64,000 nt of DNA from Apostichopus japonicus (GCF_037975245.1 NC_092577.1:6665001-6729000), one strand, 5' to 3'; positions 22,635 to 34,894 are shown, numbered from the stretch's first letter. Notes: a model not told the origin generated them from the letters alone. Program-made: numbers and translations.

Positions 22635-25087
22635 GGGTAGGTCCAAGCTATTGTATCCCTAGAAGCCAAATTTCAAACTTGACTGAAGCACCCTAAATGT
22701 GGTGTCGTGTAAAAGCTGAATTATTGAAGTTTCAGATTTTCATAATTTTTTTTAATTGTTTTGCCTATTCGAACAATTACAGCCGGCTAATTTGCATGAA
22801 TTCAAATTGCAGTGTGACGTACGGGACATTTGGAATCCTATTTCCCTGCCAGCAATATGAACTTATTGAATATAAGTTATGTGGGACATGATACACCCTT
22901 CCTTCCAATTATTTTGACATATTATGTTTGGAGGTTCATCAATTAAATATGCTAATTAGCTAGTGTCCAAATACTGATGTCCCGTACGTCATAATTTTCA
23001 GCTCTTTTTTTCAAGTTTTGATATGGACGAACAATTTTTTTTGGTGATATTCTGTAAAGTTCTAATTAAGAACATTGTTCAACAAAATCCATCCCCAAAA
23101 AGTTAAAATAATATTCACAGCAAATCTAATTATCCAAATTAAAAATGTGACGTACAGGACAAAATGTGACGTATGGGACATAGTGTGGGGGAAAACCTGT
23201 ATTTATACATAATAAACATGCATGGGCTCCAATGGGGACCTCTACTGGAAACCTTCCAATGCTTACAAATTTATTTTGTTGAAATATGGTAGTTGCAACT
23301 TATAATCCCGGCATGCCTGAAGAGCACATCATGGCTTCTAATAAACTATTGACCAATGACCACCAACAGCCCAGGTGTTGTTCAAAAAACTATCGAGAAG
23401 TCAATTGCATGTGTGCGTGGGATACAGAATCATCTACAATGCTATTCAACATTGACATTGAATGAGGACGACTTCAAGAATGTTGAGTTTGCATTTCAAC
23501 ATTTCGTAGGCCTATTGTGAAGTGTGACTATGATTACTGTGCCACAATGTTCTTGTGTCCTGAACTTAGATAGAAGACATTGAGATTTTTAGTTTACAAG
23601 TGTAGACTTTTGTTGCCCAATTTTTGCAGAGGACAATCACTCATGAGTTTGTTCAATAATCAGTATTAGGTCTATAGAGTTTTCTTTGTTGTACTAGTTT
23701 CATAGATGGACATTATGTGGACGATACATGGACATTTTGGTATGTTTTGAATGGGATGGATCATATTTCAACTTGAGGGTCAATAGTGGGGAGTATGATA
23801 CAGTGTTGTACAGTATATACCGAAACAGTTTTGTTTCAAAACTTTGCATCTTGAATCATTTGTGCTCTAACAAAGCTAGAATTGATGTTATGAGTATAGT
23901 CAAGTGGGGTAAAAAAAAACAATTTTGGTCTGGTAACCAGTATTAGGTCTATAGAGTTTTCTTTGTTGTACTAGTTCATAGATGGACATTATGTGGACGT
24001 TACTGTGGACATTTTGATATGTTTTGAATGGGATGGATCATATTTCAACTTGAGGGTCAATAGTGGGGAGTATGATACGGTGTTGTAGAGTATGTACCGA
24101 AACAGGTTTGTATCAAAACTTTGCATCTTGAATCATATGTGCTCTAACAAAGCTAGAATTGATATTATGAGTATTTGGTCTGGTAACCAGTATTAGGTCT
24201 ATAGAGTTTCTTTGTTGTACTAGTTTCATAGATGGACATTATGTGGACGTTACTGTGGACATTTTGGTATGTTTTGAATGGGATGGATCATATTTCAACT
24301 TGAGGGTCAATAGTGGGGAGTATGATACAGTGTTGTACAGTATATATACCAAATCAGTTTTGTTTCAAAACTTTGCATCTTGGATCATTTGTGGTCTAAC
24401 AAAGCTAAAATTGATGTTATGAGTATTTGATGAATGTGTAGAGTAGATTTATACTTTACGCATTCCATGTTTTATGTAGTGGAATGATCTCACAAGTACA
24501 GTCACTGCTCTTTTCGATCCCCGAAAGAAGGAAATATGGCATGAAATTATCTATGACATTGTTTTGCCATATCCAAATTAATGTTTTTTATGTAGAAATC
24601 AGCTTGTTATGGTATATTCAGGAATAAAAATATGAGTTTTCATAGTCAATTTTTATTTGGACAAATTGTCCCGTACGTCACATGTCCCGTACGTCACAGG
24701 ACAATTTTCATTTGTGTAATCACTGAACTGGAATGGCTTCATATTTTTTTCTAATATGTCTCAGCTTAGTCCTTGGAAGGTTAGGCTATTCACTAGTTAT
24801 AACAGCTTGATCACTGCCCTCCTAATCTCAGAGGGATTTCAGCTTTGCTCTTTAGTAAAAAAAAACACAAAATTCTCTGGTCCTGTACGTCACACTGTAC
24901 ATTAATTAAGATGGGACCTAATTAAAGCAAGTGTAGGAAATCGTCATGAGTTTGTAATAAAGTAGCAGCAATAAAAAATATGAAAACCTCAAAAAGTTTC
25001 TGGAAAATAGATTTTTTATAACTTTTAGACACATTTAAGTCTCTGAAATGTCCCGTACGTCACAGTGCAAATAGCTTGGACCTGCCC
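22635..25087. mobile_element. Inverted-repeat element with GTGACGTACGGGACA sites, 2.45 kb
   Basis: Ends pair as GGGTAGGTCCAAGCTATT and, on the other strand, GGGCAGGTCCAAGCTATT. Both flanks read TTAG (22,631-22,634 and 25,088-25,091). Eight copies of GTGACGTACGGGACA or near variants lie inside: four near the left end (22,814, 22,979, 23,147, 23,166) and four near the right (24,667, 24,683, 24,879, 25,049), mostly in mirror orientation. Subterminal repeated motifs are the usual layout of transposase binding sites. A threefold tandem repeat fills the middle. There is no transposase frame. The superfamily is not assigned. Confidence 0.65.
23661..24429 (+). repeat. Threefold tandem repeat, 250-277 bp units
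   Basis: Units start at CAGTATTAGGTCTATAGAG (23,661, 23,938, 24,188). Units 2 and 3 lack the roughly 27-base insert with a poly(A) run present in unit 1. Copies are about 93-95% identical, so the duplication is fairly recent. A 72-codon frame in unit 1 is broken in the others. Confidence 0.9.
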
Positions 25088-26398
25088 TTAGAGGGCATTC
25101 AAAGATATATGCACTGGCATCCATTAGGGTGGTTAGCACTTGCCACCCCTCCATGGGCTACACTAGGGCCTCAAAATCGCTGTCAGCGAACATTAAAATA
25201 TCTGACAAGTGAAAATGCCTCAGCCGAAGTCCCAGGGACTCCTACCAGGGCTTAGATTTACCGTATACTTCATAGAATTTCTATTTTTCTCTCTAATATG
25301 TATTTACATGCTTTAAACTTAGTAGAAGAGGACAAGAAGTCTCAGAGTTGTTACAGGGCTCTTCAGAAGCACCCGGCTAGGGCTCAGATATATATATTCC
25401 ACAGGGCAAAATTAGATTAAGTATTTCTATTCCTGACATATCCTCATGTGCTTTAAATTGCTAGCAGTTTCTAAAAACTATGTGAAAATACTGAAGATTT
25501 GGAGAGCTTTGCAGTACCCTTGTAAGTCCAGCCACTATAAACAGAGAACACAATTGGAAATACTTCCTACTAATATATATAGCTGTCAATACAGAATTGT
25601 CACTTGCTGAGCCAGTCACTGCAGTTGGTTTTAAGGAATCTAATTGGTCTCAAAATTGTTCTAACTTCACCGACTTGAGTACGGTGGCTTAATAGGGAAA
25701 TTTCACAAGTTTGACTTTTTATCTGATAACTATTTCAACTCAAAATTTTGAGGTTACAAGTGTCTTCATCTGCCAAATTTGTGGAAAGAACTGGCCATAT
25801 TGGATAGCTATTGACCAGCTGAACAGGGTACTCTATAAACCTTTGGTGATCTTAAATCTGGAAAGAGACCCCCCAGAGTGGTTTAACTAGGTCAATGCAG
25901 TCTCCAGGGTCCTTGTGCCATTAAATGAAGAAAAATTATATAAAAACACCCATCCACCAAAGCTGACACACTAAATTAGATACAATTATCTCCCGATGAG
26001 TGGAATTCAAAAGACATTCTGTCCTCAGTAGGAAAGAAGGATGCGAAATCTCACAAATTTCTCAGTCAAGCCCAAACCATGCATGGTTGGGTTGTGTGAG
26101 GTTTGACTCTCCTTTGAGAGCTCATTTACATCACTTCACAACACCTTTGTATGCCACTTCCACTAAACAACGGAGAGTCCGGTTCAAGTTTGATGGTTTA
26201 CTGGTTAATTGTTTTTACACTTACCTGGTTATTGGAATCTGAAGTGTACCTTCCTTCCACTGGATTTTTTCTCTGTGAATGTCCATGTATACAGGGTAGT
26301 TAGCCAGAGACATACATGTATCTATTTCTGACTGACATTCTCAATATATCCTATCATTAAGACTTAATTTTCATTCACATCATATCCTTTTCTCTTCA

Positions 26399-26470
26399 TT
26401 AGGTTAACTTGAATTATCCTGAAGCCAACTATTAGGGGATCACCTATTCCCCCTGTAGTTTAGTTTTGAT
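26399..26470 (+). pseudogene. Decayed copy of the 28.3 kb exon
   Basis: The acceptor-like TCTCTTCATTAG is followed by GTTAACTTGAATTATCCTGA, then GGGGATCACCTA. The order parallels 28,344 (GTAAACTGGAATTATTCAGT) and 29,738, but in-frame stops interrupt it. Most likely an exon-sized duplication that lost function. Confidence 0.45.
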
Positions 26471-27273
26471 GGAAGCTTTCACACTGTGCTGAGAAGGAAA
26501 ATGAATGTTTCATCAGCTGATATTTCCTCCATATGTGATGGTAATCACAATAATGGTTAGTGTAGAACAGTGATAGTAATGTTTCAACAACCTCTGGTAG
26601 ATTTTATGGATAGCATTGTAGATTAAGGAATACTATTGTTTCTCCATTCACTCTCACTAAAAGAATTTTATATAAAGTTTTAACTCATCCACTCAAAATA
26701 CAACTGACAGAATTATTCCCTAGTAAGGACATTAAAATGATCGGATTCTTGCTGGATTAATCCAGTACTTGGTATGTTTGAAATGAGCTTGCCATGACAC
26801 AATAGCTGCCTAAACACCCTCTGGTACATTTTACCATTTACCAAACTGAAATAAAAATTGCCTCCTGAGACTCAAATGAATAAAGTCTTCTAGAACTCCT
26901 GACACTCCCAGAATGGTCAGACTGGAAGACCACTTGTTGGTTTCTATGAAAGTAGTTTGGGTTACCTACAAATATGTCTTCTGTTAAGGTATTTATTTTC
27001 TTCAGATTAAAACCAAAAACTCGAAATACCAGTTTAGATATTCTAAAATGATGTAGAAACATTAAAGAAGTCAACTCAGTCTGTATTGCTGAGCTATGTG
27101 TTAGAGGGATTTGTAATGAACACTCCATCAAACAAACAACAAAACCTTGATCAATTTAGGTATGTCACTCATAGGTCTAGCAACTATGAATATAATCTGA
27201 ACTTTAATGTACTTTGTTTGTTATGATGTTTATTTACTGTAGTATGGTTGAGTTGACTGGTTTAAGCATTTGC

Positions 27274-27597
27274 TTAAATGTTAGAAAAATATGATTCAAA
27301 ACGTAATTGGACAGTACAATGCAAATCACCTCCACCTTTGATATTCATCTCAAAGATGTCTATCATATCAGCTGAAGATGGTGGCTGGGTTTGATTCTCC
27401 CTTAATTCTTTGATATTTTTCTCCAAACTACTAATTAACTGTCGCACACCAGTTCTAAGATCCACAATCACATCCTGTGAGGCTAAAGAAGCATTATTCA
27501 AATAAGGTGTACACAAAACCAGTGACATTAAGAGCCAGGCACAGTTCCATGCCAATTGTGTCACCAGATCCAATTGTTTAAGTCTTTGTTTATCCAA
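27274..27597 (-). CDS. Possible exon, unidentified helical protein
   Basis: A minus-strand open frame of about 107 codons with protein-like composition: QLDLVTQLAWNCAWLLMSLV, then VIVDLRTGVRQLISSLEKNI and SADMIDIFEMNIKGGG. The coding part probably ends at a donor near GGAG/GTGATT (about 27,325); no clear pyrimidine-rich acceptor is visible upstream. The look is of alpha-helical repeats (ARM/HEAT-like), which is only an impression. It is opposite in strand to the neighbouring exons. It may be a chance frame. Confidence 0.3.
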   Translation of the reverse strand: MDKQRLKQLDLVTQLAWNCAWLLMSLVLCTPYLNNASLASQDVIVDLRTGVRQLISSLEKNIKELRENQTQPPSSADMIDIFEMNIKGGGDLHCTVQLRFESYFSNI

Positions 27598-28343
27598 TGT
27601 TAAAGTATATCATTCTTTATCACGTATTTCACTGGGCACTTAGCTGACAACTGTAGCCAACACCCAACCCCCACCCTCTCACACCAGGACTGCACAGAAC
27701 AAAATGTTATGAAATAACAGTATATATCAAATTCTGCAGATATAAAAATATGAACTTTAACTCAATCAATTAAAGTACAATGTCATCATTTCAGAAGTCC
27801 TTCAAATTCATCAAGCTACTGTATAGACAGCACAGTGAACCATCGGTTCCTTAATTATGTGACCAGAATCCTTCATCATGTTTTCTTCAGGCTCCATTTT
27901 TTTTCAGGGTGGCTTTGTTATAACTCTTGTTTCTCAATTGAATATAAACCAAACTGTGGATTGCTATTGGTATTGCTTAAAGTTTGTATTGAATATACAA
28001 TGCTTGTCTCAATTTCAAATTAATGTATCTTTATATTCCAATTAGTTTGGTATTAGGTGGAGCTGTACACTGTGGGAAGCATTGTGAGACCTTGAACTCA
28101 TCGTGTACAGTCTATAGATTTGTATTCTAGTTGTATTAGTTTCTTTTCATTGTTATTATAATTATAACTGAGTAATTTATTTTGAAACTACAGTAGCATA
28201 CCATATGTGTATAGCTCTGTGTTCTGTGTTTGACAATGTTACATGATAGAATGCTGCTACTTGAAGACCGGGTGATGACAATTTACATTAATAATAACAT
28301 TTTAACTGATGACCAAATGCATTTTGTTTTTTCTAATCATTAG

Positions 28344-28442
28344 GTAAACTGGAATTATTCAGTCCTGAGATCAGCCTTTTTAGGGATTTCCATATCCGGA
28401 TTACAGCCCTTGGAAGAAATGCTTACAGTGTTCATAAGCAGG
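28344..28442 (+). CDS. Internal exon of unidentified plus-strand gene
   Basis: 33 codons, phase 0 to 0: acceptor TTTTTTCTAATCATTAG, donor GTAATGG. The peptide begins VNWNYSVLRSAFLGISISG and ends EEMLTVFISR. Two decayed relatives (26,399 and 29,738) and a 217-bp tandem duplication of the latter's 3' half suggest repeated exon duplication, with only this copy open. I do not recognise the protein. The next exon found starts one base into a codon, so at least one exon is probably missing between them. Confidence 0.45.
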
Positions 28443-29737
28443 GTAATGGTTGTATGGTCCACCACCTGATTCTTACCCCACACCTAATGCCCCCTCTTCC
28501 ATGAGAATACAAGTGTTTAATTGGATATTTTTACTCCATGACTTATTAGATGATCCCTTAAGGAAAATTTCCCTAACGGAAAGTCTATCATCCAGCACCC
28601 TCTTCCCCCAACCCCCATCAATTCCAGTCACTGCAAAACAAGACATAACATATGAACAATCTAGTTAGAATACTGCTAAAGGTTGTGTCTTAAACACAGG
28701 AATTCTGTGTGACCTCTTTTGTTCAGTGTTTCTCTAACTGTAGCAAATTGTACCATAATTGTTGGTTTCAAGAGGATGAAATTCTGATGCCAAGTACATC
28801 TCTAATCTTTATAATCTGACCAATTTAAATGGTCATTAGACATCCATTGTTTCATAATGAAACAGTTTCCTTTCCCGTGTGAGCATATAATGCTAATGAA
28901 GGCTTTCTACTGTCATGGTCTCCAGGTTGAGTGGATATTATGTAATTTATGACAAGGTCCACCTATCCCATTATATTAAATATTTGTCATGTATAATGAT
29001 AGGTATTGAGTATTACACTATGACAAGCAACAGTTTATGATTCTATCACAGAAGATCATACAACACAATATGACAAGCTCTTAGCATGTTATGTCATATG
29101 AAATCCTCAATGCATAAGCATTCTTTTATGTTGTTAAAGTTATTGTGCAATTCAGTAATTCTGTTATAAGAGTGTGTTTGGGTAGGGGAGGGGGGTTGCA
29201 TCAGGTTGCTGTCTATTGGCAAGGTTGGAAACGAAGTTACTGGGAAAGTTGTGATTTCAAGCAAAAATAACAACATAAATGTAATAGAGCAGCCTCTGCT
29301 TCACACTGCTATACCCAATATTTGACAAAAGTAATCCAGACCAGTAACTGTGCCTAACTTTGCTATTTGGTGTTCATACAAAGATGAACAACTTCATTGG
29401 ACTGCTGCACCAAATAATGCTAAAAGTACCAAATAAGAAAGTGTGCTGATCAATTTAGTCTAATCCAAAGGATAGCAAACATGTTAGCAATGTTAGCCTA
29501 TTATTTTGTTTTGGATAAATTTTCAATAAAATGACTGAACTTGCAATTATAGAGTTGTTTCAGGGACACAGAATCATTATAGCATCAGCTTGTGCATCTG
29601 TGAGCAAATAAATAACTGTTAGGTAAATATTAAAAAGGCAAACTCAATAACAAAGGTTTCATTGTTTGCATTAAAACATCTAGTTCTGATATTCTCAATA
29701 TACAATATTCTTATTGTCTTTGTCTTTATCTCCTCGT

Positions 29738-29776
29738 TCGGTAAATGTGGATTAATCAGTCTTGAGATGATCTTTG
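29738..29776 (+). pseudogene. Start of second decayed exon copy
   Basis: GGTAAATGTGGATTAATCAG parallels the start of the 28,344 exon. The acceptor AG is lost (GTTCGG in place of CATTAGG) and the frame has an early stop. It continues into the duplicated block that follows. Confidence 0.4.
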
Positions 29777-30210
29777 GGGGTCACCTAATGCAGATCTTGC
29801 ACAGAATGGTTAACAATATATAGCTGATGGTAATGGTAAGTGTATAATTAGTGTATAGCAGGACAGGTAAATTGGGTGGTAGTTATAATTAGATTTGAGT
29901 CTGGATAGAAAGTGATTTTGTTACTGTCTAATCTTGGTGGAACAGTGATTGTTTTGAAACTTGCTTGATCAACAGACTCCCTAAGGGCCTGTTGGGGTCA
30001 CCTAATGCAGATCGTGCACAGAATGGTTAACAATATATAGCTGATGGTAATGGTAAGTGTATAATTAGTGTATAGCAGGACAGGTAAGTTGGGTGGTAGT
30101 TATAATTAGATTTGAGTCTGGATAGAAAGTGATTTTGTTACTGTCTAATCTTGGTGGAACAGTGATTGTTTTGAAACTTGCTTGATCAACAAACTCTCTA
30201 AGGGCCTATG
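29777..30210 (+). repeat. 217-bp tandem duplication
   Basis: Two nearly identical copies (29,777-29,993 and 29,994-30,210) begin GGGGTCACCTAATGCAGATC. Differences are few (T/G at CAGATCTTG, A/G, C/T), so the event is recent. Each copy contains a donor-like ATGGTAATGGTAAGTG. Confidence 0.95.
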
Positions 30211-30563
30211 GGAAGATAAGGTAATACTCAGTCTTTACAGTGTCGCCACACCCCTATGTATTAACCAGCCTCACTTCCACAAAAATGTAGTGATGTACCT
30301 ACTTGACATTATATCCTTTTGATATAAGCACAAGATTTGCTGAGGCTAAGAAATATATAAATAATTTAATATTAACCCTGTAAATTGCCTCAGCAAGTGA
30401 GTCAGTGTGTTTTACTATGATCACACTGTCTGAAGCCTATGTGCTTCCACTTGCTTAATGTTACATATGTAGCAATTAAGTCTTTGTTAAATTAAATGTA
30501 GAATGACTAACTAGAACCATATCTCCTTTTTTCATTCTAACATTTCCTACCTACCCCTCTCAG

Positions 30564-30684
30564 TGCATCAAAAACTCAAGAAATTGATATCAAATTTAAA
30601 TCTGAAGATAATCTAGTCTTTATGCCATTTGTCAATGAGCTATATAAGAAGGGATTGCAAGTGGAAGTCTTTGGTTGGTTTACT
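30564..30684 (+). CDS. Internal exon of unidentified plus-strand gene
   Basis: Acceptor TACCTACCCCTCTCAG (strong pyrimidine tract), one base finishing a codon, then 40 codons: SKTQEIDIKFKSEDNLVF followed by FVNELYKKGLQVEVF. The donor is probably GTAATG at 30,685. It ends in phase 0, matching the next exon. Charged and hydrophobic patterning suggests a folded domain. I cannot name the family. Confidence 0.55.
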
Positions 30685-31401
30685 GTAATGTGTGCATATG
30701 TTGCTCTCAGTCAGTAATACAAGACACGCATATAGCTTCTGGACTACATGCATGTCCTCAGAGTAAAAACCAAAGTAATTCAGATTTCCATTCTTACCCA
30801 TTGTTTAATAGTGTTGATAGATTCTCTTAATGTGTTCTGTCTAAAGATGTACATTATTTTCACTTCAGCTATAGTACTACTGGCCATTCAAGAGATATTT
30901 CCAGCAAACGCAAGCACATGTGCTTTCTACATTTATTTTCTGTTGCAAAACTATGGAAGATAGCTCACAAATTTAGTAGAAAACTTCCAGCAATTGTCAA
31001 AAGTTGTTTTATTGGCGTGGGAAGGAGGGGGGGGGGGCTTCAAAACTCTTCGGATGTAGCATCAGTTACCACTACAAGTGTTGTAATTAACTAATTGTAT
31101 TGATTACCTCGGATACAAAACATATTCTTAAAAAGCAGCTATGGTGCTTTGAATAATGATATTAGTCATGTGCTGTTAGCTATGTCAGTCCAACCAACCC
31201 AAAAATAAAAACAGAAATAGAAATAGAAAACAACATATATGCTGCCCTTAGAATACAGCTATACAAATATTCATATTTATAAGACACAAGGAAATACATC
31301 GATGTCTGTTACAAAAATGATCACAGACCTGATGAATATTTACCTTGATAAATCTAGTGAATGGAAAGTTGAGTTATTTGTATTTTCTCTCTAACCTCCA
31401 G

Positions 31402-31545
31402 ATGATACAGTTATCAACATTTCTTTGGTACATTTCTTCCAAGAAAGTCAAGTGGGAACACATCACTGCTCACCTAACTCCCTTTGTGAATGAGAGTCTG
31501 ATGAGTCTTCATATAATAATTTCTCAACAGTCAGTTTGTGAAATG
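31402..31545 (+). CDS. Internal exon of unidentified plus-strand gene
   Basis: 48 codons, phase 0 to 0, with acceptor TTTTCTCTCTAACCTCCAG and donor GTAATGG. The peptide starts MIQLSTFLWYISSKK and continues WEHITAHLTPFVNESLMSL, ISQQSVCEM. Phases fit the exons before (30,564) and after (33,397). Confidence 0.6.
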
Positions 31546-33396
31546 GTAATGGTTTGTGTTGATACCTTCTGATCAAATCTACAGGCCATATGTAGGTGAA
31601 GACAGCTTGCCTATTTAGTTTCATAAATGATATTAAATGCACTGTTTAAGATTCCACTTGTTTAATTGTGTAGAGGTAATAACATTTAATAACATTAATT
31701 ACTATATGGTAGTATTGATGGAAGATTTCTCTAAAGTGGAGCAGTTACGAAAACATTCCTAAATTATCAGTTAATCAGAAAACTTTCGAGAAAATAAAGA
31801 TTGCCCACATGCCAGGCAATCCAAGTTGTTGTATTATGTACCTTGGTCTGATCATGGATGTGTTTGGAATAAAGAAACTATGAAGTATCAAGTCTTTGAA
31901 GTTAAATGTATATTGCCACCTGTAATCTTGGTATTGTTTTGACGCATTAATACAATAAATCAGATGAGAGCGAATGAATTAGGGATACTCCAGGCATCTG
32001 CTACCAGTAATTGATATCTTTAGATCTTACATCCCCATATAACTAGTATTGCCAGTAGTCATAGCTTTGGAATAACTTTTGAATATTCATGAAGCCATGA
32101 AATTGCCATGTTCACTGCTATCCTAGATATGACCTAAGTAACATTTTACTCTTTTACTCTTTTCATTGCTCACAGGAAATTGTTCTTAACTGCACATATT
32201 AATGTTGTATACATTGGCAAGATTTCAGGTTGCATTACACAAATGTAGTAATAATGATGATTGACCCATCACTAGCATGGATGCAGGCCAAATGCCCTGC
32301 CCCCCCCCCCCCCCCCTCCGCCCCCACCCATCCCCCAAAATATCAAATCGAGACAGAGGGTACAGCAGGGATGCAACCATGTATTATTCGTGGGGACTAA
32401 AATCAAGATAAAAAAATCAAAAAGGAAGGAGTGATCCCTCACTTTGAGAAACAACTTTTACAATACATTTCTGAAGTGCAATATATGAAGATATAACATG
32501 TATATGCAGTACAACATACAGTTGATAAATCTTCAAGATTGTTTCAAGAGTGACAAAACATAGCACATGTTTGAATCTATGTACAGTACCCTTCATGTTT
32601 TCAAATATCTAAATGAGCGGGGCACAGCCCTCCTCTTCACCCCTCCTCATCTGGACAACATGCCCATGTTACCCACTCCCACTGCAAAAAGGTGGTCAAG
32701 CTCCCGGGGTAGAGCCCATTTTGTGACATGATACAATAAGGCAACACTTGGACCTTCAACCAGCCTTTCCTTTCACCCTTCCTCCAAAATCCAAATTATA
32801 ACAAGTGAAAGCAAAAACTGTTTTGATGTCTTATTGACAGACTTATACCAAAGGAGATGTTATTTATTAGAACCTGAGATGTAGTTGTTCCTCTTTGGTT
32901 AACAAGATATTGCAGATATAGGTCACCTTATTTATTCTCATTTTGTTTGGAATGCACAAAATATATTTCTTTCCAATTCTTGGTACATTGGTATTGTGCT
33001 TTGCTACAAGCTACAATCTTTCTGTGAACATTTTGTTGATATGCTGCTGTATTGCTGTGTATGTTTTGTACATTAAATAACCAAAGCCTATTCACCTTGT
33101 TAACCCCAAACGCAAATTGTTTTGATCCCATCACGAAATACTCCCTCAGTGGAAACAAATATACCTTGATTTTATCCATTATATTATTCATTGGTTACAT
33201 ATATTACACTAAGCCATTCTTTTGTTTTACAACTTTGAGAACCCAATCTCCCATAATGACAAATATTTATATTGTAAAGATTGCATAGCACAGTCACATA
33301 CAGTAGTATCGAATCTGCTAGAAAAGGTTAGATAGTAATGGCACTTTCTATCTTTGTAGAGTTTGTTATGTTTCTTTATTCAGTTTTTTTTTGTAG

Positions 33397-33486
33397 ATTC
33401 AGACATACCTCTATTCAAGTCTTCAGTCTATCACTGATGTAGTATCTAACGCTGACATTCCAGTAGAGAGGACTTTTCTTGTTTGT
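33397..33486 (+). CDS. Internal exon of unidentified plus-strand gene
   Basis: 30 codons: acceptor CAGTTTTTTTTTGTAG, donor GTGAGATG. The peptide is IQTYLYSSLQSITDVVSN then IPVERTFLVC. Only this frame is open across the exon. It ends in phase 0, whereas the terminal exon needs an incoming single base. Either another exon intervenes or the donor is GTGTGA two bases earlier. Confidence 0.55.
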
Positions 33487-33854
33487 GTGAGATGTGCATT
33501 TTTAGTATCTCTAAGTTAATAGTCATTGATGGATTTATATCTTTTAGTGGTATGCTTTATGTTACACCCTTCCCCTTATGCTCATCTTTGTTTCATAATG
33601 ATTTTTCTTCATTTATGATTGTTAAATGTAACAGTATTCCATATTTCATTGTCAGAATATGCTATGATAGTTCGCTGACTATATAGTTGCTTAAATGTGC
33701 TATATTATTAATATTAATCGAAAAATCTAATAACTACGTTACTATCTCTTTTTTCTTTTTCTTTTTTTTTGCTGGGGTAGGGGGGTGAGATGTTGGCGGG
33801 GTGGCATGATGTGTAAAAAAGTTGTTCAAATATGTGCATGTAATAAATGTAGTT

Positions 33855-34405
33855 ATGCTGTGTAATGGGTTGATTGGCATGCAGTACATAGTATGTATAA
33901 TGGGTGGATTGGCATACATGGTATGTGAAATGGGTTGATTGGCATACACAATATGTATAATGGGTTGATTGGCAAATATGGTATGTATCATGGCTTGATT
34001 GGCATACAGTACAGTACATGGTATGTATAATGGGTTGATTGGCATACATGGTATGTATAATGGGTTGATTGGCATACATGGTATGTGAAATGGGTTGATT
34101 GGCATACACGGTATGTATAATGGGATGATTGTCATACACGGTATGTATATATTGGGTGGATTGGTGTACATGGTATGTATAATGGGTTGATTGGAATTTA
34201 TAATGGGTGGATTGGAATAAAAGGTATGTATAATGGGTTGATTGGAATTTATAATGGGTGGATTGGAATAAAAGGTATGTATAATGGGTTGATTGGCATA
34301 CATGGTATGTATAATGGGTGGATTAGCATACATGGTATGTATAATGGGTTGATTGGCATACTTGATATGTATAATGGGTGGATTGGCTTTCATGATATGT
34401 AAAAT
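33855..34405 (+). repeat. 30-bp minisatellite, about 18 units
   Basis: The unit GGTATGTATAATGGGTTGAT + TGGCATACAT recurs with variants (GGGTGG, AAATGG, GGAATTTA, GGAATAAAA). A higher-order dimer lies at 34,175-34,300. Because the unit is divisible by three, long frames stay open on both strands (for example a 219-codon minus frame reading PIIHTMYANQ repeats). I regard these as artefacts. The array sits in the intron before the terminal exon of the plus-strand gene. Confidence 0.95.
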
Positions 34406-34540
34406 AAGTTTAGGTCAGGTGACCATGCTTCTGATGTCATAATATTAGTTATGTCACAATGACTGTTTAAAGTAGGTAAAGCTTTGGTCAGTCAAAAATG
34501 TTGTCAGCTTATTTTTTACTTTCTTATCTCATATTTTTAG

Positions 34541-34629
34541 TATCGACAGAGAGAGATATATCGGTAGCAGAACCTGTCCAGTTGTTGTCCAATCCACAAG
34601 ATTTCTCTTGTGAAACATTTCCTAAATAA
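34541..34629 (+). CDS. Probable terminal exon of the plus-strand gene
   Basis: Acceptor TTATCTCATATTTTTAG; two bases complete a codon, then 28 codons, STERDISVAEPVQLLSN and PQDFSCETFPK, to a TAA stop. The other two frames close early. An AATAAA follows at 34,889. The polar, acidic C-terminus looks like a disordered tail. Assignment to the same gene as the upstream exons is inference from strand and order. Confidence 0.5.
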
Positions 34630-34888
34630 TATTGTAACTTAAAAACTCTCCGATGCTTGCCAAGCACCGGACGGGCATCACTTTACAAACTTAAGAGATG
34701 CCTTGTGCGTTGTATCTGACCCGTTGATTTCCATTAACCCTATATCAACATTATTATCATATTCTTTGTTTCTGTTTATACTTTTCTATGTTCTTTTCTG
34801 GTCATTTCGCCGTCATATTTCTGCATTATTATATATGGTTTTATTTCTAATTCTATCAATACTGCTGTAGTACAATGTTGGTCTTCGT

Positions 34889-34894
34889 AATAAA
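34889..34894 (+). terminator. Candidate polyadenylation signal AATAAA
   Basis: Lies 260 bases past the putative stop codon, in CTTCGTAATAAATAGAAAG. It is suggestive only because of position; AATAAA is common in AT-rich DNA. Confidence 0.35.

Larger units (their letters stand above)
25092..28343. other. Probable intronic DNA upstream of the plus-strand exons
   Basis: No mobile element is recognised. A weak exon candidate lies at about 25,459-25,511 on the plus strand (acceptor TTGCTAGCAG, peptide KNYVKILKIWRALQYP, donor GTAAGTC). At 26,399 lies a decayed relative of the exon at 28,344. Another candidate on the minus strand is listed separately. Confidence 0.4.

Noticed and set aside
30867-30960. 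Possible exon after TTTTCACTTCAG
   Set aside because: The frame continues into a poly-G run with no convincing donor, and its phase does not fit the neighbouring exons.
33734-34393. A 219-codon minus-strand frame
   Set aside because: It is a translation of the 30-bp minisatellite; openness follows from the unit length being divisible by three.
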